Shown here: piece by piece, positions 31,556 through 37,561 of the stretch
Position numbering within the stretch: the stretch's first letter is position 1
How the letters are laid out: each line of letters starts with the position of its first letter
NCBI GenBank assembly: GCA_002418625.1
Contig: DIEM01000050.1
Location: 10,867-48,427 of the forward strand
DNA from: Firmicutes bacterium UBA5774
GTDB lineage: Bacteria; Bacillota; Clostridia; Peptostreptococcales; Anaerovoracaceae
Length of the DNA: 37,561 bases
Direction of reading: 5' to 3'
The notes under the pieces: model-generated
What the model was told of the DNA's origin: nothing
Seen by the model: only the letters and a program-made list of their open reading frames with translations
The model's database searches: none
Made by a program: the position numbers and the translations under genes

Positions 31556-33763
31556 ATGGAATATTTAAAAAAACTGAATAAAGAGCAGCGGGATGCCGCC
31601 GTCCACACGGAAGGGCCGCTGCTGATCCTGGCAGGAGCCGGATCAGGGAAGACCAGCACGATGACGCACCGCATCGCCTATCTCATAAAGGAAAAAGGTG
31701 TTTCACCCCAGAATATACTCGCGGTGACGTTTACCAATAAAGCGGCGGGCGAGATGCGCGAGCGCGTGCAGGAGCTGGTAGGCTCCGGTGTCAGCATGTG
31801 GATCCTGACCTTCCATGCGGCCTGCCTGCGCATCCTTCGCGTCAACGCGGACAGGATCGGCTATACGAATGATTTCACGGTCTATGATCCGACGGACCAG
31901 AAGACAGTGGTTCGAAGCTGCATGAAAGAACTGAATGTTGATGATAAAAGCTTTACGGTCCAGTATTTTCTGAGCAGGATCAGTGACTGCAAGGAGAAAG
32001 CGATCAGCGCCCAGAAATTCAGTGAGATGCACGGCAATGACTTCAAGGAGAAGATCGTAGCCGGAGTATACGGCGCCTATGAAAGAACGCTGAAAAAGAA
32101 CAATGCCATGGACTTTGACGACCTGATCCTAAGGACAGTGCAGCTGTTTGAGAAGCACGACGATGTACTAGCGTATTACCAGGAGAAATTTCATTATCTG
32201 ATGGTGGACGAATATCAGGATACCAACTATATGCAGTACAAATTCGTGAAGCTTCTGGCGGAAAAAACGAAAAACATCTGTGTCGTCGGCGACGACGACC
32301 AGTGTATTTATCAGTGGAGAGGCGCGGATATCAGGAACATACTCGATTTCGAAAAGGACTTTTCCAAGGCCAAGATCGTCAAGCTCGAGCAGAACTACAG
32401 ATCCCATGGAAACATCCTGGACGCGGCGCATTCGGTCATTTCAAACAACAGGGGCAGGAAGCAGAAAAAGCTTTGGACCGATAAGGAAAAGGGTGAAAAG
32501 ATCACTTATTTCAGGGCTGTCAACGAAAAGGACGAGGCCTGGTATGTGGCAGGCGAGATCGAGCGGCTGAAACGCAAGGACGTCAAATATTCGGATTTCG
32601 CGATTTTATATAGGACAAATGCCCAATCGAGGGCTTTTGAAGAGGGCTTCATAGCAAAGGATATCCCTTATCGTGTCCTTGGCGGCACCAGGTATTATGA
32701 CCGCAAGGAAGTCAAGGATATCATGAGTTATATGAGGCTGGTCCTCAATACTGCGGACGATGTCAGTCTGCTGCGCATCATCAACGAACCGAAGCGCGGC
32801 ATCGGGGATAAGACCCAGGACAAGCTGAGGACTCTTGCCGGCGTCCGTGGCGAAAGCCTGTTCGAGGTGCTGACCGATGACGAGATCGTCTCCGGCCTGC
32901 CGTCCAAATCCGTCGAAAGCATCAGGGAGATGGTCAGGGCCATTTCTGAATTCAGCGCCGAAAAGGACAATTTGAGAGTTTCAGATATTTATGACGGCCT
33001 TCTGGTCAGGACCGGCTACCTTAAAGGGCTCGAAGAGCAGAAAACAGTGGAAGCGGAAGGGCGGATCGAAAACCTTCTGGAATTTAAATCCGTCATTTAT
33101 GATTATGAAAAAGAGAACAGCTTGCTGACGCTGAGCGAGTTTCTGGAGCGGATCGCGCTCATGTCTGATATTGATAATCATGATACGGATGAAAACGCCG
33201 TGGTCATGATGACGCTTCACAGCGCAAAAGGCCTGGAATTTCCGGTGGTATTCATGCCGGGCATGGAGGACGGGCTGTTCCCGGGCTGGCGCAGCTTTGA
33301 AAAGGCGGACGGGCTTGAAGAGGAGCGTCGGCTCTGCTATGTAGGCATGACGCGGGCAAGGGAAAAGCTCTATCTTACCAGTGCGGAGGAACGAACGCTT
33401 TACGGCAGAAGAAACGACACGGTTGAGTCTAAATTCATACGGGAAATCAATGCCGACCTTTTAGAGAGAGAAGGCGCGGCGGCCAAGAAGGCATCGGGCG
33501 CGGGACGAGCCGCCGATGGAGCCTCAAGTGTTTTCAGGCCATTTGAGCAGCTTCGCTATATCAAGGAAGCCCAATCCGCCGCGAAGGCTGTCAGGGATGC
33601 TTCCGATATCAAGGATGGCGTCAGGGTCCGGCATCCGAAATTCGGCGAGGGCCTGGTCATATCGGTCCAGGAAAAGAACGGATCGAAAACAGCGACCATC
33701 GCATTCGATTCGGCAGGCATCAAGCAGCTTGCCCTGGATATCGCTCCGCTCGAAGCTATATGA
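31556..33763 (+). CDS. pcrA: ATP-dependent DNA helicase PcrA (UvrD family)
   Basis: This is a 735-residue SF1A helicase of full length. Walker A is GAGSGKT (residues 27-33), Walker B LMVDEYQDTNYMQYKF, motif III VVGDDDQCIYQWRGAD, motif V MTLHSAKGLEFPVVF, then YVGMTRAREKLYLTS. The C-terminal ~50 residues form the PcrA-specific Tudor-like end (GVRVRHPKFGEGLVISVQ). It unwinds DNA in repair and clears RNA polymerase or RecA. AAGGAG seven bases before the ATG at 31556 decides the start. It normally precedes ligA; here that downstream gene is broken. Confidence 0.95.
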   Translation: MEYLKKLNKEQRDAAVHTEGPLLILAGAGSGKTSTMTHRIAYLIKEKGVSPQNILAVTFTNKAAGEMRERVQELVGSGVSMWILTFHAACLRILRVNADRIGYTNDFTVYDPTDQKTVVRSCMKELNVDDKSFTVQYFLSRISDCKEKAISAQKFSEMHGNDFKEKIVAGVYGAYERTLKKNNAMDFDDLILRTVQLFEKHDDVLAYYQEKFHYLMVDEYQDTNYMQYKFVKLLAEKTKNICVVGDDDQCIYQWRGADIRNILDFEKDFSKAKIVKLEQNYRSHGNILDAAHSVISNNRGRKQKKLWTDKEKGEKITYFRAVNEKDEAWYVAGEIERLKRKDVKYSDFAILYRTNAQSRAFEEGFIAKDIPYRVLGGTRYYDRKEVKDIMSYMRLVLNTADDVSLLRIINEPKRGIGDKTQDKLRTLAGVRGESLFEVLTDDEIVSGLPSKSVESIREMVRAISEFSAEKDNLRVSDIYDGLLVRTGYLKGLEEQKTVEAEGRIENLLEFKSVIYDYEKENSLLTLSEFLERIALMSDIDNHDTDENAVVMMTLHSAKGLEFPVVFMPGMEDGLFPGWRSFEKADGLEEERRLCYVGMTRAREKLYLTSAEERTLYGRRNDTVESKFIREINADLLEREGAAAKKASGAGRAADGASSVFRPFEQLRYIKEAQSAAKAVRDASDIKDGVRVRHPKFGEGLVISVQEKNGSKTATIAFDSAGIKQLALDIAPLEAI

Positions 33764-33822
33764 TTGATTTTGTTTAAATGAGAGATAACAGGCAGGGATC
33801 ATCACGGAAAGGAACAATTGGC

Positions 33823-34239
33823 ATGGCGGACTCCCAAACAGGCATGGACCCAAAAGACAGGATCGATTTCCTGACCGACGAGCTCCATCGCCACAATCAC
33901 AATTATTATGACCTGGATAACCCGGAAATCACGGATGCCGAATACGACCGGCTTGCGCAGGAGCTCTGGAGGCTTGAAGAGGAATATCCACTGCTCAAGA
34001 GGTCTGACTCGCCAAGCTTCAGGGTCGGCGGTGAAGCGCTCAGACAGTTCGGACAGGTGGTGCATCGGGTGCCGGTCATCAGTCTTGACAATTCCTACGA
34101 CCGCCAGGACCTGATCGAATTCGACAGAAGAGTGAAGGGCGGCATCGCGGGTGCTGTCCCTGAATACGTTGTGGAGCCGAAGATCGACGGTAAGTATATT
34201 TTTATGAATAATAATATAACATTGGGATATATGCAATAG
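33823..34239 (+). pseudogene. ligA: Truncated native NAD-dependent DNA ligase (N-terminal 123 residues)
   Basis: The first ~123 residues are a normal LigA N-terminus: the NMN-binding Ia domain (NYYDLDNPEITDAEYDRL), RVGGEALRQFGQVVHRVPVISLDNSYD, and the adenylation motif EPKIDG with K120. Straight after KIDG (junction about 34190/34191) the similarity stops and the frame closes after 15 unrelated, AT-rich codons. The nucleotidyltransferase core, OB, zinc, HhH and BRCT parts are missing, so it cannot ligate. GGAAC precedes the ATG at 33823; the 33778 ATG is an alternative. Position after pcrA confirms it was the housekeeping ligase. Confidence 0.85.
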
Positions 34240-34245
34240 AATCAC

Positions 34246-34271
34246 GCATTAGCAATGCTTGAGGCATTTTT
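34246..34271 (+). terminator. Overlapping hairpins after the broken ligA
   Basis: GCATT, AATGC and GCATT lie in series (34246-34250, 34254-34258, 34264-34268), so the middle arm can pair with either side. The right-hand pairing ends in five Ts (34267-34271), terminator-like. Confidence 0.4.
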
Positions 34272-34362
34272 GTTTAAAGAATTTCAGAACAGACAAAATA
34301 TACGATTTTTTTGATGAATTTGGAAGACTTTCGTTTAAGAACTTTGTCTAATGGAGGCCTCA

Positions 34363-36324
34363 ATGGAAAAGAATAGTAGAATAGAAGAACTCGTAGTTAA
34401 ACTGAATAAAGCATCTGAGGCATACTATAATGGACAACCAGAGATTATGAGCAACTATGAGTGGGATGCCATGTTTGATGAGTTGACTTCTTTGGAATCT
34501 GAAACTGGATATATCTTACAGAATAGCCCAACGCAGTATGCAGGATACGAAGATAGTAACGGGGAGAAGGAACAACATGAGTTCCCAACGCTTTCACTTG
34601 CGAAAACAAAGAAAATTACTGAATTGCAGAAATGGGCCGGCGATAGATCTGTTTGGGTATCCTGGAAATTGGATGGATTAACTCTAGTGTTGACCTATGA
34701 TGGAGGCAAACTTACAAAAATTCTAACAAGGGGAAGAGATAATGTTGGCACAAATATCACTTTTATGAAGGATGCTATTAAGGGATTTCCTTTGAAAATC
34801 AACTATAATGGACATTTGGTAGTTCGTGGGGAAGCAACGATATCATATACGGACTTTAATCAAATCAACGAAATGATCGAAGATGATGATGGAAAATATG
34901 CAAATCCACGAAACTTAGCAGCTGGGACTTTAGGTTTAGATATATCCAATGTAAATAAAGTGAAGGAAAGACGCGTTTATTTCAATGCCTTTACCTTAGT
35001 ATATATTGAAGATAATATTATATCCTGGGGTGAAAGAATGGATTATCTTGAAAACCTAGGTTTCACTGTTGTTGAGAGAGAAGCCACAACCACCAGCGGT
35101 CTTCCAGAAGTGATAAACCAGTGGACCAAAAAGGTTGGATCAGGCAAGATAGACATTCCCGTAGATGGACTTGTAATATGCTTTGATGATACCGAATATG
35201 CAGCCACAGGAAGCATAACTGGCCATCACGCTACTAGGGCCGGTTTAGCCTTTAAATGGCAAGATGTCTCAGCAGAAACAGAATTAGAGTATATTGAGTG
35301 GTCATGTGCTGCTTCAACAATCTCTCCAGTTGCAGTTTTTAAACCGGTTAAACTTGAGGGGACTATTGTGAAAAGAGCTTCTCTTTGTAATTTAAGTGAG
35401 ATGGAACGTCTTGGCATTGGGAAAAAGTCTGTTATATCTGTTATAAAAAGCAACAAAATTATACCAAAAGTTATCTCTGTAAAAAAATCTGAAGGTGAGC
35501 CTGAAATACCCGAAAAATGCCCAGTATGTGGTGCTAAAACAGAGAAGAAAATTAGTAAGAGTGGAACAAAAACACTTCATTGCACTAATCCTGAGTGTAC
35601 GGCAAAACACGTTATGAAATTTACTCGCTTTGTAAGCAAAGCTGGAATGGATATTGATGGATTATCAATTCAGACAATGTTGAGGTTTATTAATAAAGGA
35701 TATATCTCTAAATTTGCTGATATTTATCATTTAGATAAATATGCAGATGAAATCAAGAATTTGGATGGCTTTGGTGTAAAATCCTTGGAAAACATGAGGA
35801 AGGCAATTAAAAAGAGCAGAAATGTTCATCCTGTCAATTTTATTTTTTCCTTGAGCATACCCATGATTGCTACAGATGCAGCGAAAAAAATTATTGGATC
35901 TATTGGATTTGAAGGCTTTATAAATAGATTATCTGCCAATGAGGGATTTGAAGATATTGATGGTATTGGACCAGAAAAGTCTAATTCAATTATCGAATGG
36001 TATCGGAACCCTAAAAATAAAGAAAGTCTAAATGCACTATTGCCAGAATTAAATATTAAAAATGTTGAAATGAAAGCAAATACTCAAGGAAAGTGTACTG
36101 GTCTTACATTTGTTATTACGGGTGACGTTCATCATTACAAGAACCGTGATGAATTTAAGGCATATGTAGAAAGCCAGAATGGTTCCGTAACAGGATCAGT
36201 GTCCTTTAAGACGAGCTATCTGGTTAATAACGATATCGAATCAGCTTCTTCAAAAAATACTAAGGCTAAGGAGCTTGGGATTCCTATTATTACCGAGGAT
36301 GAATTTGTAAGATTGTTTGGTTGA
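34363..36324 (+). CDS. Complete second NAD-dependent DNA ligase, xenologous
   Basis: This is a 653-residue ligase with all LigA parts: a Ia-like N-terminus (EAYYNGQPEIMSNYEWD), adenylation lysine in SWKLDG (K102), NLAAGTLGLD, HHATRAGLAFKWQ, an OB part, a Cys4 zinc site (CPVCG...HCTNPEC), HhH segments and a C-terminal BRCT domain. It differs widely from the broken native ligA just upstream. It is much AT-richer than pcrA, with A/T-ending codons. GGAGG five bases before the ATG at 34363 decides the start. It probably replaces the lost activity; relatives would be phage- or plasmid-borne or from a distant low-GC lineage. Origin is inference. Confidence 0.9.
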   Translation: MEKNSRIEELVVKLNKASEAYYNGQPEIMSNYEWDAMFDELTSLESETGYILQNSPTQYAGYEDSNGEKEQHEFPTLSLAKTKKITELQKWAGDRSVWVSWKLDGLTLVLTYDGGKLTKILTRGRDNVGTNITFMKDAIKGFPLKINYNGHLVVRGEATISYTDFNQINEMIEDDDGKYANPRNLAAGTLGLDISNVNKVKERRVYFNAFTLVYIEDNIISWGERMDYLENLGFTVVEREATTTSGLPEVINQWTKKVGSGKIDIPVDGLVICFDDTEYAATGSITGHHATRAGLAFKWQDVSAETELEYIEWSCAASTISPVAVFKPVKLEGTIVKRASLCNLSEMERLGIGKKSVISVIKSNKIIPKVISVKKSEGEPEIPEKCPVCGAKTEKKISKSGTKTLHCTNPECTAKHVMKFTRFVSKAGMDIDGLSIQTMLRFINKGYISKFADIYHLDKYADEIKNLDGFGVKSLENMRKAIKKSRNVHPVNFIFSLSIPMIATDAAKKIIGSIGFEGFINRLSANEGFEDIDGIGPEKSNSIIEWYRNPKNKESLNALLPELNIKNVEMKANTQGKCTGLTFVITGDVHHYKNRDEFKAYVESQNGSVTGSVSFKTSYLVNNDIESASSKNTKAKELGIPIITEDEFVRLFG

Positions 36325-36359
36325 AAATAATTTTTAATTGCTTTTGAGAGGATATAAAA

Positions 36360-36407
36360 TGATCATTCCCGAAGAATTATATGGCGAGATATATATGTTA
36401 TTTTAAT
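36360..36407 (+). other. 15-codon open frame behind the second ligase
   Basis: ATGATCATTCCCGAAG opens a frame of 15 codons (MIIPEELYGEIYMLF) preceded by GAGAGGATATAAA, a usable ribosome binding site. It stops before the IS3-type end at 36454. It looks like the severed start of a gene rather than a functional peptide. Confidence 0.35.
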
Positions 36408-36453
36408 TCTATTAAGTTCCTAAGAACGAAAACAGTTATGAGGGGTCAGGGGA

Positions 36454-36702
36454 TGCGGACAAAAAGTTGGACACCATCAAGGGCTCCGGAAGGAATTGAA
36501 CAAAGTGTATTCGAAACATCAAAAGAAAAATGCGTTGTAACTGTTTGATCAGTGTAAATCGGTGGCCAAAGTAATTCAGCAATTAGTATACCCATCTCGA
36601 CAGAGGCTATATAAATGGATTGGAGAGAGGAGTTTTCCGCCAAAGAAAAGAGCCGGCAGGAGGAAACAATATTTCGGAGCATCCGCTACATCCAACGATT
36701 AA
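36454..36702 (+). mobile_element. IS3-family remnant, left end and OrfA piece
   Basis: The IS3-type terminal motif TGCGGACAAAAAGTTGGAC begins at 36454. At 36541-36702 an open piece reads SVAKVIQQLVYPSRQRLYKWIGER, the OrfA helix-turn-helix region of IS3 elements. It is broken by an upstream stop and ends at 36702 without OrfB. A degraded, non-functional fragment. Confidence 0.7.
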
Positions 36703-36712
36703 ATAAAAATTG

Positions 36713-37245
36713 TTATGGCAACATATTTTCGGACAAAAAAGTTAGTTTCTGCTTCTTGTAATCAGCCGGGCAAAGACACCCCAGCGTACTGTGAATCCGT
36801 ATGTTGTTGAACCAATTCACATAATCAGCAAGATGCATCTTCAGCTCTTCAAGATTTCTGAAGTGATGCCTGTGGACAAATTCTGCTTTAATCAGGTGGA
36901 AAGTCGCTTCTGCGACTGAGTTGTCGTAAGGGCATCCTTTCAGGCTCAGTGATCTTCTGATGTTGAATACGTCCATGTCTTCATCGATCAGCATGTTGTT
37001 GAATTCGTTTCCCCTATCCGTATAGAAAATCTGGATTTGATCAAATGGTGCCTCAACGGTGGCGAAAGCGTCAAAAACCAGTTGCGCATCCTTATGCGCG
37101 CCGGCGCTATATCCGATGATTTCCCGGTTATGTAAATCAAGCAGGATGCAGATTAGTTCCATTTGTAATTGACCCGTACATAGGTCAAATCGCTTACCAC
37201 TGCAGCATAGGCAGAATGATCGTTGAAATTCCTGGCAATCTGATG
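36713..37245 (-). pseudogene. IS3-family OrfB (transposase) C-terminal remnant
   Basis: Minus-strand frame coding for the DDE transposase end: LDLHNREIIGYSAG, IQIFYTDRGNEFNN, LSLKGCPYDNSVAEATFH and YVNWFNNIRIHSTLGCLCPADYKK. The catalytic Asp of TDRG and Glu of VAEA are present, but the protein starts midway. Its 5' part (FNDHSAYAAVVSDLTYV) is in a different frame; a 1-2 base loss near 37155 causes the shift. The right end contains an IS-type inverted repeat at 36730-36745. The left edge of this piece adjoins IS21-type sequence near 37245. Confidence 0.75.
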
Positions 37246-37561
37246 AACGTCTTGACGCTTTGATCCAGTGTGATCTTCGCATACATGTACCGCGAATAGC
37301 TGAGCACCATGATGAATACCCAGGCCTTCCGCGTTTTTCCTCCCACATTCAGTGTTCCAATATATCCGAAATCCACCTGGGCTTCTTCACCTGGCAAGGT
37401 ATGTAGAACCATGAATACATCTTGTTTTGACGGCCGGTGCTGCTGGACATAATGCCTGACGCCGCTATATGTCCCTGTAATTCCATACTCGCGGACCAGA
37501 TCCTGGTATATTCTCTTGATGGTCAGCCCTTTTTCCTGTGAATGTCAATCACTTTTTCTTA
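37246..37561 (-). pseudogene. IS21-family IstA fragment
   Basis: Minus-strand sequence reads IKRIYQDLVREYGITGTYSGVRHYVQQ, then VLHTLPGEEAQVDFGYIGTLNVGGKTRKAWVFIMVLSYSRYMYAKITLDQSVKTFI. GEEAQVDFG and SYSRYMY are classic IstA transposase segments. A base is missing near 37530, giving a frameshift, and at ~37245 the sequence switches to IS3 OrfB. It runs off the window. Chimeric, inactive remnant; the only IS21 piece seen. Confidence 0.75.

Noticed and set aside
34190..34350. Group II intron or intein at the ligA KIDG break
   Set aside because: No GTGYG intron start, no reverse transcriptase or maturase, no intein splicing motifs and no downstream ligA exon within the window.
36713..37561. A single functional transposase reading through both open frames
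   Set aside because: The two pieces belong to different IS families, with frameshifts near 37155 and 37530 and a switch near 37245.

Overview
The window looks like a chromosomal segment of an anaerobic Bacillota (class Clostridia) of roughly 50% GC by eye. The signs are strong GGAGG-type ribosome binding sites, TTGACA/TATAAT promoters, many intrinsic terminators, a T-box leader, a BMP-type nucleoside ABC transporter, a clostridial TGS-domain nucleoside kinase, a YfmM-type ABC-F protein, a pcrA-ligA pair, and families common in strict anaerobes (DUF362-ferredoxin, DUF134, DUF5320, CGGC, DUF89). There are no rRNA genes, CRISPR arrays or prophage. I saw no tRNA gene.

Layout. (1) 30-3783: an N-acyl-D-amino-acid deacylase and an NhaC-family antiporter form a minus-strand operon. 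A LuxR-type regulator is divergent to them, and a perfect 22-bp palindrome lies in the shared intergenic region. (2) 3900-7771: a cysteine-rich cluster. A DUF3795 protein is on the plus strand. On the minus strand are DUF89, DUF134, flavin reductase and CGGC genes, then two DUF5320-like Gly/Met-rich proteins. Three copies of a CATATG-centred 20-bp palindrome sit on the two predicted minus-strand promoters. (3) 7978-11457: a GNAT acetyltransferase, a 54-residue membrane protein, and a DUF362-ferredoxin/FAD-dehydrogenase pair. (4) 11601-17820: a purine/nucleoside salvage operon of xpt, BMP lipoprotein, ATPase, two permeases and an EamA transporter. (5) 17927-19117: a ThiF/MoeB-like and MogA/MoaB-like pair. 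(6) 19220-23567: an operon of DUF1461, ROK glucokinase, DJ-1/PfpI, MFS and PHP genes. (7) 23658-26179: YfmM ABC-F, a YdbC/PC4 protein and a tandem-ACT protein. (8) 26179-27822: phenylacetate-CoA ligase and the ACT protein behind a T-box leader whose specifier reads UUC (Phe). (9) 27980-33763: nucleoside kinase, a secreted copper-amine-oxidase-N-domain protein, and PcrA helicase. (10) 33823-37561: an anomalous, AT-richer end. Native ligA stops at its catalytic KIDG motif, is followed by a complete but unrelated NAD-dependent DNA ligase, and then by decayed IS3- and IS21-family fragments.

How the genes fit together. The metabolic theme is amino-acid and purine scavenging: D-amino-acid deacylation, phenylalanine-responsive aryl-acid activation, nucleoside import with phosphoribosyl salvage, and a nucleoside kinase. 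The least described parts are the CATATG-operator regulon around DUF134/DUF89/DUF5320, the T-box in front of paaK, and the replacement of the housekeeping ligase by a foreign one at an insertion or recombination scar. All assignments come from reading the sequence; no database search was run.
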